Program-made: the position numbers and the translations under genes
Part shown: piece after piece, positions 35,604-43,733 of the stretch
How positions within the stretch are numbered: position 1 is the stretch's first letter
Layout of the letters: each line of letters begins with the position of its first letter
The notes under the pieces: model-generated
The model's database searches: none
Seen by the model: the letters and a program-made list of their open reading frames with translations, nothing else
Told to the model about the DNA's origin: nothing
NCBI GenBank assembly: GCA_913775095.1
Contig: CAJYIW010000024.1
Span: forward strand, 186,001-250,000
Source of the DNA: an uncultured Siphonobacter sp.
Lineage (GTDB): Bacteria > Bacteroidota > Bacteroidia > Cytophagales > Spirosomataceae
Reading direction: 5' to 3'
DNA length: 64,000 nt

Positions 35604-35626
35604 GCCATTGCTAAAACGTCGCTTAT

Positions 35627-36628
35627 TTAAAGGGGACAATACCGACCCATGTACTTTTGAATGATTGAAATACGGTCCTGTAAATACCTGGAGCTAAAAA
35701 AAGTATTCGACCAGTCGTCAAAATTTTCGCACTGAAAGCCTAAGTAAAACAACCAGAATCCAAAGCCCAAATACGGCATTAATTCCAGCTCCTGATCTGA
35801 GATAGCTTTTACTTTACGATAGGATTCAATAAAAAGAGTAAAGTGTCGATCTCCTTCTTCGTAACTAATACGATTCAGCGTAGTATGGAAAAAATAATGC
35901 ATCATAAAAGTCATGACATCATTCATCAAAAGCCCTTTACCCGCAAAATCATAATCGAAAACGGTGATTACATCAGCTTCATCGAAATGAAAATTTTTGG
36001 GCAGGTAATCGTAATGACAATAGCCATAACTAAACGACTGAAGATCATAACTATTAATCTTTTGCTTTATCCGTTTCGCCGTCTCTTCCAGGTATTGATA
36101 TTCCTCCGGATAGTCCCGTAAAAATGGTTTGAGTACCTCCAGAGGTCTGTCAATTGTAGTCTCAATCGTGTATTCCTGACGAGGATACCTTAATTCAATC
36201 TGACTGGTAATGAGATGATTAAAGGCCATTTCCCGTCCGATTACTTCCAGTTGTTCGTCCGTAAAGTCATAAACGTTTTTCCCGAAAGCGTACCTGAATA
36301 CTACCCCATTCCGAATGCCTTCCGCCGCCTGGAAAGATTGAATGGCATTAACTTCCAGATCCACCAGAGCTTCCGCCACTTTTCCACCTTTTGCTTTTAA
36401 CATAGCCAGTAACTCCACCTCCCCTTTTATTTCATCCAGGCTTCGATGAGCCTCCCGATAAATTTTTAAAATGGCTTTACCTTCCGCATGCTCAATACTG
36501 TACGTATCACTCACGCCCCGTAATAAAAATCGACAGGAAACCTCAGTAAATCCGTATTTTTCCCCAACATATGTTCCTAAACTTTTAGAAGATAAGGTAG
36601 AGTACTGCGTTGGAAAAAGAGTGAACAT
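35627..36628 (-). CDS. Aminoglycoside-phosphotransferase-fold kinase of unknown substrate
   Basis: A 333-residue protein of the APH/choline-kinase fold. The catalytic loop is CHYDYLPKNFHF (H-x-D-x4-N, near residue 200) and the metal-binding DFG equivalent is FDYDFAGKG. A lysine in KAILKIYREAH is the likely ATP contact. Length fits the family. It is inserted between the response regulator gene (30 bp upstream) and the histidine kinase gene (23 bp downstream), all in one direction, so it belongs to the operon. It might phosphorylate a small molecule linked to the signal. A role in drug resistance is not supported. A second member of this fold lies at 54929. Confidence 0.85.
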   Translation of the reverse strand: MFTLFPTQYSTLSSKSLGTYVGEKYGFTEVSCRFLLRGVSDTYSIEHAEGKAILKIYREAHRSLDEIKGEVELLAMLKAKGGKVAEALVDLEVNAIQSFQAAEGIRNGVVFRYAFGKNVYDFTDEQLEVIGREMAFNHLITSQIELRYPRQEYTIETTIDRPLEVLKPFLRDYPEEYQYLEETAKRIKQKINSYDLQSFSYGYCHYDYLPKNFHFDEADVITVFDYDFAGKGLLMNDVMTFMMHYFFHTTLNRISYEEGDRHFTLFIESYRKVKAISDQELELMPYLGFGFWLFYLGFQCENFDDWSNTFFSSRYLQDRISIIQKYMGRYCPL

Positions 36629-36658
36629 AAGAAGAGATTAAGGAGGGAATAACAAACG

Positions 36659-38053
36659 CTACAAGCCGTATTTTTCAAGTCTTCGGTACAAAGAAGCACG
36701 GGTTAAACCCAACTCCGTCGCGGCTTTGGAAATGTTACCACTGTGCTTGTTTAATACTTTCCGAATAATGGCTTTTTCCAGTTCATCCAGATTAAACTGA
36801 TCGAGCGATAAAGTTTCGGCCGAGGCTTGCTTTTCGGGTGTTTTCTGGGCCGTTGAGATGAATAAATCTTCGGGCTGAAGCATATCTTTTTCGCACATGA
36901 TGACGGCCCGTTCAATGGCGTGCTGCAACTCCCGGACGTTACCGGGCCAGCCGTATTTGGTCATCCGCTGGATGGCTGGCGGACTTACGTCCCGAATGCG
37001 TTTGCGGTATTTCTGCGTATATACCCGCAGGTAATGATGAGCCAGTAACTCAATGTCTTCGGGCCGCTCCCGCAGGGCCGGAATCCGAATTTCAATGGTG
37101 TTAATGCGGTATAACAAATCCTGACGAAACTCGCCTCTGGCAATCATTTCGGCCAGTGGCATATTCGTGGCACAGATGAGGCGAATATCAATCGACTTGG
37201 GACGGTTCGATCCTACCCTTGTCACCTGACGACTTTGCAGCACGGTCAGTAATTTGGCCTGCATGGGCAGGGACAAGTTTCCAATTTCGTCCAGAAAGAT
37301 GCTCCCTCCATCGGCCGCTTCGAAGCGTCCGGCCCGGTCTTCGCGGGCGTCCGTAAAGGCTCCTTTGACGTGACCGAAGAGCTCACTTTCAAAAAGATTT
37401 TCGCTGATGGCCCCCAGATCCACGCTGATAAACGCCTGCCGGGCCCGATTGGAATTCTGATGCAATGACCGGGCGATCAGCTCTTTACCCGTTCCGTTTT
37501 CGCCCAGAATTAACACATTGGCATCGGTAGCGGCTACTTTCTGAATCGTTCCAAACACCTCGTGCATGGCCGGACTCACCCCCACCATTTCACCAAAACG
37601 AGCGTGCTGGTCCCGGGAAATAATGGCATTCTGCGATTTGAGTTTTTCAATCTCCATCTTCGACTTCCGCAGGGAAAGGGCCGAAAGCAGCGTGGCCAGT
37701 AACTTCTCGTTACTCCAGGGCTTCAGAATAAAATCAGTCGCCCCGGATTTAACCGCCCGCACGGCCATTTCTACGTCTCCGTATGCGGTGATTAACAGGA
37801 CAATCGCCGCAGGATCGATCTTCAGAATTTTGTCCAGCCAGAAAAATCCTTCCGTCCCGGAGGTGACGTCCTGGGTGAAATTCATGTCCAGCATAATCAC
37901 ATCATACCCCTCCTGACGTAAAAGCGTCGGCAGGTTTTCAGGATTTTTTTCGGTATCGACGCGGGTAAAATGTTGCTTGAGCAACAAGCGGGCTGCTTTC
38001 AGCAGGTCTTCGTTGTCGTCAACGACCAGAATACGGGCGGGGGTTAATGGCAT
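36659..38053 (-). CDS. Sigma-54-dependent NtrC-family response regulator
   Basis: A 464-residue regulator in three domains. The receiver (1-125) has VVDDNED, the phospho-Asp in VIMLDMNF, and Lys in FILKPW. The AAA+ domain (about 150-375) has Walker A GENGTGKE, Walker B GGSIFLDEIGN and a GAFTDA loop where most activators have GAFTGA. A Fis-type helix-turn-helix closes the protein (ISKAATELGLTRASLYRRLE). It would bind enhancer sites and open sigma-54 promoters. Tandem palindromes between it and the divergent ECF operon, repeated at two further permease loci, are the best candidates for its sites. It is the first gene of the operon with the APH-fold and histidine kinase genes. Confidence 0.95.
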   Translation of the reverse strand: MPLTPARILVVDDNEDLLKAARLLLKQHFTRVDTEKNPENLPTLLRQEGYDVIMLDMNFTQDVTSGTEGFFWLDKILKIDPAAIVLLITAYGDVEMAVRAVKSGATDFILKPWSNEKLLATLLSALSLRKSKMEIEKLKSQNAIISRDQHARFGEMVGVSPAMHEVFGTIQKVAATDANVLILGENGTGKELIARSLHQNSNRARQAFISVDLGAISENLFESELFGHVKGAFTDAREDRAGRFEAADGGSIFLDEIGNLSLPMQAKLLTVLQSRQVTRVGSNRPKSIDIRLICATNMPLAEMIARGEFRQDLLYRINTIEIRIPALRERPEDIELLAHHYLRVYTQKYRKRIRDVSPPAIQRMTKYGWPGNVRELQHAIERAVIMCEKDMLQPEDLFISTAQKTPEKQASAETLSLDQFNLDELEKAIIRKVLNKHSGNISKAATELGLTRASLYRRLEKYGL

Positions 38054-38158
38054 CAGGTAAATTTTCTAAATTTTAGGCTCAGGAAAATGGCTCCTGAGCT
38101 ATTCTGTCATGATCAAAAGTGTACCATTCGCAGATAAGGCCGGAAAGCTAGCGAAAAG

Positions 38159-38195
38159 TGTTCGATTCCGTACAGTATATGTACGCCAGCGAACA
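38159..38195. promoter_or_regulatory. Predicted enhancer: tandem 16-bp palindromes, site A
   Basis: TGTTCGATTCCGTACA (38159-38174), 5 bp, then TGTACGCCAGCGAACA (38180-38195). Both fit TGTnCG-N4-CGnACA. The same pair with the same 5-bp gap is found at 48744 and 58038. It lies 53 bp before a TGGCAC element, the normal place for a sigma-54 activator, and between the regulator gene and the ECF operon. Confidence 0.75.
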
Positions 38196-38248
38196 CTTAT
38201 TTATTAAAAAATGCCCTTTTTAAGCTCCTGAGGGCCTTTTTCAACCTT

Positions 38249-38263
38249 TGGCACAGCTTTGGA
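38249..38263 (+). promoter_or_regulatory. Predicted sigma-54 promoter of the ECF/HlyD/ABC operon
   Basis: TGGCACAGCTTTGGA keeps the -24 TGGCAC element exactly. The -12 part (TTGG) differs from the textbook TTGC and is one base closer than usual, so the match is good upstream and loose downstream. Confidence 0.6.
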
Positions 38264-38345
38264 AAGTTAAGGCATCAGGGTTTAGTTTCGCTTACCGTCG
38301 GACGGCCCCATTCACGCCGTTCGACGGCCTTTCAACATCTGATTT

Positions 38346-38879
38346 ATGGAAACGCTTTGTAAAACTGATCGTACTGCTCTGGTAGAAGCCTGTCGCCGCG
38401 GTGACCGCTCTGCCCAGTATGAACTGTACCGGCTGTATTCCAAAACCATGTATAACGTTTGTTACCGGATTCTGAATCACACCGCTGAAGCCGAAGATGT
38501 GTTACAGGATGCGTTCGTAAAGTTTTTCCAGCGAATCCATGATTTCCGCCAGGAAAGTACCGTCGGAGCGTACCTGAAGCAAATTGTGGTGAATGAAGCC
38601 CTCAACCGGCTCCGTCAGCGGCGAATGCAGCTCGTAGAGGTAGAAGAAGGCATCGAAGTCGCTTTCGTACCCGCCACGGAACCTGACGACTGGGACGTAT
38701 CCGAAGTACGGACGGCTCTGATGAAGTTACCCGATGGCTTCCGGACCGTATTAACCCTGCATTTACTGGAGGATTACAGCCACGAAGAAATTGCCGAATT
38801 ACTGCATATTTCTCCCTCGACCTCCCGTTCCCAATTCATGCGGGCGAAGATCAAGCTAAAGGAATTACTTATGAATTAG
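38346..38879 (+). CDS. ECF-type RNA polymerase sigma factor
   Basis: A 177-residue sigma-70 family factor with only regions 2 and 4. Region 2 (about 25-95) includes the -10 recognition segment YRILNHTAEAEDVLQDAFVKFFQ, and region 4 (about 120-172) has the helix-turn-helix EEIAELLHISPSTSRSQFMRAK. No anti-sigma gene follows it, unlike most Bacteroidota ECF factors, which pair with FecR. It is the first gene of the exporter operon under a predicted sigma-54 promoter, so its amount is probably set by transcription. Targets unknown, possibly the same exporter genes. Confidence 0.93.
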   Translation: METLCKTDRTALVEACRRGDRSAQYELYRLYSKTMYNVCYRILNHTAEAEDVLQDAFVKFFQRIHDFRQESTVGAYLKQIVVNEALNRLRQRRMQLVEVEEGIEVAFVPATEPDDWDVSEVRTALMKLPDGFRTVLTLHLLEDYSHEEIAELLHISPSTSRSQFMRAKIKLKELLMN

Positions 38880-38968
38880 TTGATGGTTGTTCGTTATGAG
38901 TTACTTGTTTAGCTCGGACCTGACCACGAACTACCTTCCATCAACCAACCACCATTAACTAACAACTT
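38878..38968. repeat. Imperfect GT/CA-rich inverted repeat between ECF and HlyD genes
   Basis: AGTTGATGGTTGTTCGTT faces AACCAACCACCATTAACTAAC about 40 bp on, giving a long imperfect stem. Similar GTTGATGG-type elements lie at about 43630 and at 54845-54921. Confidence 0.4.
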
Positions 38969-38985
38969 AAAACCATATTTTCCCC

Positions 38986-40251
38986 GTGGATAAGAAAATT
39001 GAAAAAAAATTCTGGAGCTCAAAACGTGTATTTTTCATGATTGGTGGCTTGCTCCTGGTGTCACTTACGCTGTGGGCGGTGGTCTTTCGGGACACCCGCA
39101 GTCAGCTTCGGGTGGAGTCCGAGAAACAAACGATTTCGACGGTTTCGCAGGGTGCTTTTAATGAATTTATTCCCGTGAACGGAACGGTTATTCCCATTCA
39201 GAGTGTCCAGCTGGACGCCGTGGAAGGAGGTTCGATTGAAAAGATTTTCAAGCAGTCCGGGGATATGGTCAAGGCGGGCGATGTGATTCTTCAGCTTTCC
39301 AATACGGAATTAAAGCTCAACGTATTAACCCGGGAAACCGCTCTCTACGATCAGCTGAACAACGCCCGGACTTCGCGTCTGCAACTGCAACAGAATACCC
39401 TGACCCTACAAAATACGCTGGCTGAGATTGATTATCAGGTAAAAATCAAGGAACAGCAACTGAACCGTAACGACCGGGCCTCCAAGTATTTATCGGAAAA
39501 AGAACAGCAGGATGTACGGGAAGAAGTGTCCTACCAGAAACGCCGCCGCCAGGTTACGCAACGTTCGTACATGCAGGATTCACTGATTCGGATTCAGCAG
39601 AACTCCCAGCTGAATCAATCCGAAAAACGCATTTGGGAAAGCATTCAGAACGTGGGCCAGATGCTGGACAACCTGCTGGTACGGGCTCCGATTTCGGGAC
39701 AGCTTTCTACGGCTACGGATTTACAGATTGGTCAACTCATTACGAAAGGAACGAAGATTGGACAGGTGGATATTCTCGACAAATTCAAGGTTCGGGTGCC
39801 CATCGACGAATTATACCTGCCCCGCATTGTGAAAGGTCTGGAAGGCTACGCTGATCTGGACGGCAAGGAGTACAAACTGGTCGTGGATAAAGTTTTCCCG
39901 ACGGTAACCAACGGACGCTTTGAAGTAGATATGTTATTTGCACAAACGGCTCCCACCGATATTCGTCGCGGTCAGACGCTTCGCATTCGTCTGGAACTGG
40001 GCAAACCCGAACAGGCCGTGCTGTTACCGACGGGTGGCTTTTATCAGCAGACGGGCGGTAACTGGGTCTTCGTAGTGGAAGCCAATGGCGAGCGGGCCGT
40101 CAAACGTCAGATTCAGTTAGGCCGCAAAAATCCGACGTACTATGAAGTACTGGACGGCCTGAAACCCGGAGAAAAAGTAATCACCTCCAGCTACGAAACC
40201 TTCGGCGATAACGAAGTGCTGAACCTGAAGGAAAATAAGCAACCCCAATAA
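38986..40251 (+). CDS. HlyD/MacA family periplasmic adaptor of an efflux system
   Basis: A 421-residue membrane-fusion protein starting at GTG. An N-terminal transmembrane anchor (about 13-32, RVFFMIGGLLLVSLTLWAVV) is followed by the lipoyl/barrel half (AVEGGSIEKIFKQSGDMVKAGDVILQL), a coiled-coil hairpin rich in Gln and Leu (about 120-240) and the second lipoyl half (LVRAPISGQLSTATDLQIGQ). It links an inner-membrane ABC permease to an outer-membrane exit duct. The ATPase and permease genes follow at once; no TolC-like gene is in the window, so an outer-membrane partner must come from elsewhere. Confidence 0.93.
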   Translation: MDKKIEKKFWSSKRVFFMIGGLLLVSLTLWAVVFRDTRSQLRVESEKQTISTVSQGAFNEFIPVNGTVIPIQSVQLDAVEGGSIEKIFKQSGDMVKAGDVILQLSNTELKLNVLTRETALYDQLNNARTSRLQLQQNTLTLQNTLAEIDYQVKIKEQQLNRNDRASKYLSEKEQQDVREEVSYQKRRRQVTQRSYMQDSLIRIQQNSQLNQSEKRIWESIQNVGQMLDNLLVRAPISGQLSTATDLQIGQLITKGTKIGQVDILDKFKVRVPIDELYLPRIVKGLEGYADLDGKEYKLVVDKVFPTVTNGRFEVDMLFAQTAPTDIRRGQTLRIRLELGKPEQAVLLPTGGFYQQTGGNWVFVVEANGERAVKRQIQLGRKNPTYYEVLDGLKPGEKVITSSYETFGDNEVLNLKENKQPQ

Positions 40252-40256
40252 GTATG

Positions 40257-40377
40257 AACCACAGAGTTACACTGAGTTTTCACACAGAGTAACACATAAG
40301 ATTTTAAAAGCTTAATTCTATATAGATCATTCATACCCTGAGTACTCGGTGCCTGAACTCTGAGTAACTCTGTGGTT
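40257..40377. repeat. Long inverted repeat between HlyD and ABC genes
   Basis: AACCACAGAGTTACACTGAG (40257 on) faces a near-exact complement ending CTCTGTGGTT at 40377. Arms are about 36 bp with few mismatches. It is of the CCACAGAG type scattered in many Bacteroidota genomes. Confidence 0.7.
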
Positions 40378-40400
40378 AAAACAACCTGAAGCTCCAAACC

Positions 40401-41090
40401 ATGATTCAAATCAAAAACCTCCGCAAAGTTTACCGTACTGAAGAAATTGAAACGACGGCTCTGGATCACGTCAATGTCGAAATTGCCGACGGCGAGTTTG
40501 TGGCCATCATGGGACCTTCGGGTTGCGGAAAATCAACTTTACTGAACGTACTGGGAATGCTCGATAACCCATCCACGGGCGAGTATAACTTCTGGGGCGA
40601 AGAAATCTCTAAATATTCGGAACGCCAGCGGGCCAAGCTTCGGAAAGGGAACATCGGTTTCGTGTTCCAGAGCTTCAACCTGATCGACGAACTGACGGTG
40701 TATGAAAACGTAGAGTTACCCCTGCTCTACCTCGGCAAGTCAGCGGCCGAACGCAAAGAACTCGTGGAAACGGTCTTAACCCGCATGAACATCATGCACC
40801 GGAAAGACCACTTCCCGCAACAACTTTCGGGTGGTCAGCAGCAACGGGTGGCCATTGCCCGGGCGGTCGTAGCCAAGCCCAAGCTGATCCTCGCCGATGA
40901 GCCGACGGGTAACCTCGATTCAACCAATGGCGAAGAGGTCATGAAGTTGCTGCAACAACTCAACGAAGAAGGGACGACGATCATCATGGTCACGCACTCC
41001 CCCTACGACGCCAACTACAGCCACCGGATCATTAACCTCTTCGATGGCCACGTCGTGACGGAAAACGTGAATACGAAATTTCACATCTAG
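40401..41090 (+). CDS. ABC transporter ATP-binding protein (MacB/LolD type)
   Basis: A 229-residue ATPase with Walker [10 protein letters not shown] (residues 38-46), Q-loop FVFQSFNL, signature LSGGQQQR, Walker [14 protein letters not shown] and the H-loop VTHSP. It has the size and features of the LolD/MacB subfamily that drives mechanotransmission-type exporters with FtsX-like permeases. It is the only ABC ATPase gene in the window, while six permeases of the matching type are present, so it may serve several of them. It is in operon with the adaptor upstream and the permease at 41209. Confidence 0.96.
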   Translation: MIQIKNLRKVYRTEEIETTALDHVNVEIADGEFVAIMGPSGCGKSTLLNVLGMLDNPSTGEYNFWGEEISKYSERQRAKLRKGNIGFVFQSFNLIDELTVYENVELPLLYLGKSAAERKELVETVLTRMNIMHRKDHFPQQLSGGQQQRVAIARAVVAKPKLILADEPTGNLDSTNGEEVMKLLQQLNEEGTTIIMVTHSPYDANYSHRIINLFDGHVVTENVNTKFHI

Positions 41091-41207
41091 GTTTAGGGTT
41101 TGGCGTTGAGCGTTTAGAGTTGCTTGTTTAAACATTTGAAAAAACGAAGCGGAAGTCACCTCTATCCTTCAAACTTATAAACCCAAAACTCTCAACTCCA
41201 AACTCTT
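41091..41207. repeat. Imperfect inverted repeat between ABC ATPase and first permease
   Basis: GTTTGGCGTTGAGCGTTTAG near 41098 faces a stretch ending AACTCCAAACTCTTT; 20 of 24 positions pair in the best part of the stem. Confidence 0.5.
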
Positions 41208-41208
41208 T

Positions 41209-43614
41209 ATGTTTTCCAACTACCTGAAAATTGCCTGGCGAAGTCTGTGGAAGAACCGATTGTTTTCCGCCGTCAATCTGATCGGGCTGGCCCTGGGCTT
41301 AACGGCCTCTCTGCTGATTCTGGAGTACGTTAGTTTTGAGCGGAGTTACAACACGTTTCATCCCAAGCTGGCTCGCTTATACCGGATATTGATGGAGTCT
41401 CAATCCGGCTCCACGCAGCCCACTTCAGCTCCCGGAGTAAGCCTGCGGGCTAATTTCCCGGAAATGGAGTCGTATTGCCGGATCGCGGAAGGCGTGGGTA
41501 ATGGGATCGTCAGGGTTTCGGAGAAAACATTCCGGGAAGAGCGGACGCTTTACGCGGATGCTTCCCTGTTCCATCTTTTTCAATTCCCGGTTCGTTCCGG
41601 CGTCTCCCAGCAGTTAAGTAAACCCCTGACGGTTGGCATTTCCGTCCGGGAAGCTCAAAAATTCTTTGGCACTACGGAGGCTGTAGGCCGACAAATTACA
41701 GTGGACAATCAGTTTGGGAAAGCGGACTATACCGTGGCTCTGGTGTATGAAGACATGCCGGAAAACTCTGATATTCAGGCCGACCTTGTCTTTTCAATGG
41801 CTACGCTGGCTAACCCTTCGGTCATTAAAGCCAATAGCTGGGTTGATCCCACCGGCGTTGGGGCTCAGTTTGTTACTACTTACGTATTACTCGCTCCGCA
41901 GGCCGACGCATTCACGGCAGAACGGAAGTTCAATCAGCTCCTTAAGACCTTACCCACGGGCAGCACGGATCGAATCCGGTTGCAAGCCGTTCAATACCAG
42001 CACCTGGGCTCATCCCTGGCTGATTCGTCCAGCACCTTCGGAAATTTAGGATTTATCTACCTGATGAGCGGCATTGCCTCCCTCATCCTCCTGATTGCCT
42101 GGTTCAATTACGTGAATCTCAGTACGGCTCTGGTATCCAGACGGTCCAAAGAAGTAGGCGTCAGAAAAGTAATTGGAGCCCACCGTTTTCAAATCATTGG
42201 CCAGTTTCTGGGCGAATCGGTTATTCTCAATCTCATTGCGTTGTTCCTGGCTTTATTTCTGGTTGAGTTACTACAGGAATCTTTTAACTCGCTCATTCAG
42301 AAGAACCTCTCCCTATCCGTTTTATTCGATTCTCATTACTGGCTCTACGCCCTTCTTTTCTTTGGAGCGGGCATCGGGGTTTCCGGCTTTTATACCGCTT
42401 TTGGGCTGAGTGGCATCCATCCGCTGATCAGTCTGAAAGGCGGCTGGCTGAAATCCGGTAAAGGCTGGTTACGCCAGTCTCTGGTTCTTTTTCAGTTCAG
42501 CATTTCCATTACCCTTATTGCGGCGACGTTCATTGTGTATCATCAGCTTCAGTACATGCAACGGCAAAACCTGGGCGTTACCCTCCAGCAACGGCTGGTC
42601 ATGCAGGGACCGGAGTTGGGTCAGGACAGCACATTCCTTACCCGAACCGCTGGCTTCAGAAATGCCTTACATCAGTTACCTTTTGTGACGGCCTTTAGTT
42701 CTTCGGGTAACGTTCCGGGCAGTGGGTTTAATTTCTCAACCGAAAATGTGCTGCGGGCCGATCAGTCGGTGCCGGATCAGAAAACCAGTTTTGCGGTCCT
42801 GATTTGTGACGATCAGTTTTTTAAGACCTATGACATTCCTTTTGCCAGTGGCCGCGATTTCCTGAAGGGCGAAACCGAAAAGTCCTGGGCAAACGTGCGT
42901 ACACTGATTGTCAACGAAACAGCAGCGGCTACACTGGGCTATTCTCCCACCGCCATCCTCAACAAAACGGTTATGTTCAACGGACAGTCCGTTGAGGTCA
43001 TCGGTGTGGTGAAAGATTACCATCACCTCGGTTTGCAACAGGCCATTCAGCCCATCGTCTACTGGCCTCAGCAAAATACCACCTACCTGACGGCCCGGAT
43101 TTCGACGGATCAGGTTCAGAATCATCTTCAGCAGTTGAAAGCTACCTATGAGCGGTATTTTCCAGGTAATCTCTTCAGCTTTTACTTTGCCGACGAACAT
43201 TACAACCGGCAATACCAGACCGAACAACAGTACAGTTCGCTCTTTACCCTTGCTTCGGGCCTGTCTATTTTCATTGCCTGCCTGGGTCTGCTGGGTCTGG
43301 CCGCCTTCAGTGCCGAACAGCGAACCAAAGAAATTGGCATTCGTAAAGTCCTGGGGGCCAGTGTGTTTCAAATATCAGCCCTGCTGTCAACGGCTTACAT
43401 TAAGCTGGTCATACTGGCTCTGCTCCTGTCAATTCCGCTGGTCTGGTTTACCATGAATTACTGGCTGGAGCAATTTGCCTATCACGTTTCCATGCGGTGG
43501 TGGGTCTTTGCCGAAGCAGGCCTGTTAACCCTGTCCATTGCTCTCCTGACCGTGAGTTACCAGTCCATCCGGGCGGCCCTGACAAACCCGGTCAAGAGCC
43601 TGAAAAGTGAGTAA
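41209..43614 (+). CDS. FtsX-family ABC permease, paralog 1
   Basis: An 801-residue inner-membrane permease. Architecture: transmembrane helix near 20-40, a large periplasmic MacB-type domain, three helices from about 280, then a second helix, periplasmic domain and three-helix group, i.e. two FtsX/MacB units in one chain. The cytoplasmic loop RRSKEVGVRKVIGA (near 311) and its second copy QRTKEIGIRKVLGAS (near 704) are the coupling loops that meet the ATPase. The tail is NPVKSLKSE, shared with the other paralogs. It follows the ATPase gene and is the most likely direct partner of that ATPase and the HlyD adaptor. Confidence 0.93.
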   Translation: MFSNYLKIAWRSLWKNRLFSAVNLIGLALGLTASLLILEYVSFERSYNTFHPKLARLYRILMESQSGSTQPTSAPGVSLRANFPEMESYCRIAEGVGNGIVRVSEKTFREERTLYADASLFHLFQFPVRSGVSQQLSKPLTVGISVREAQKFFGTTEAVGRQITVDNQFGKADYTVALVYEDMPENSDIQADLVFSMATLANPSVIKANSWVDPTGVGAQFVTTYVLLAPQADAFTAERKFNQLLKTLPTGSTDRIRLQAVQYQHLGSSLADSSSTFGNLGFIYLMSGIASLILLIAWFNYVNLSTALVSRRSKEVGVRKVIGAHRFQIIGQFLGESVILNLIALFLALFLVELLQESFNSLIQKNLSLSVLFDSHYWLYALLFFGAGIGVSGFYTAFGLSGIHPLISLKGGWLKSGKGWLRQSLVLFQFSISITLIAATFIVYHQLQYMQRQNLGVTLQQRLVMQGPELGQDSTFLTRTAGFRNALHQLPFVTAFSSSGNVPGSGFNFSTENVLRADQSVPDQKTSFAVLICDDQFFKTYDIPFASGRDFLKGETEKSWANVRTLIVNETAAATLGYSPTAILNKTVMFNGQSVEVIGVVKDYHHLGLQQAIQPIVYWPQQNTTYLTARISTDQVQNHLQQLKATYERYFPGNLFSFYFADEHYNRQYQTEQQYSSLFTLASGLSIFIACLGLLGLAAFSAEQRTKEIGIRKVLGASVFQISALLSTAYIKLVILALLLSIPLVWFTMNYWLEQFAYHVSMRWWVFAEAGLLTLSIALLTVSYQSIRAALTNPVKSLKSE

Positions 43615-43733
43615 AAGGGTTGTTAGCTCTTAGTTGATGGTGGTTTGTAAAGGCGGTTACTTGTCAAAATGACCCTCAGTCCTTCGGAAAGTCCCGACTG
43701 CCATCCACCCCAAACGATCAATCCGAAATCGAT

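Noticed and set aside
35627-36628. Antibiotic resistance gene (aminoglycoside phosphotransferase)
   Set aside because: The fold is shared by many kinases, and the gene sits in a two-component operon with no sign of a mobile element.
42736-43371. 211-residue minus-strand open frame in permease paralog 1
   Set aside because: Antisense shadow of a conserved permease region; similar shadows occur in the other paralogs.
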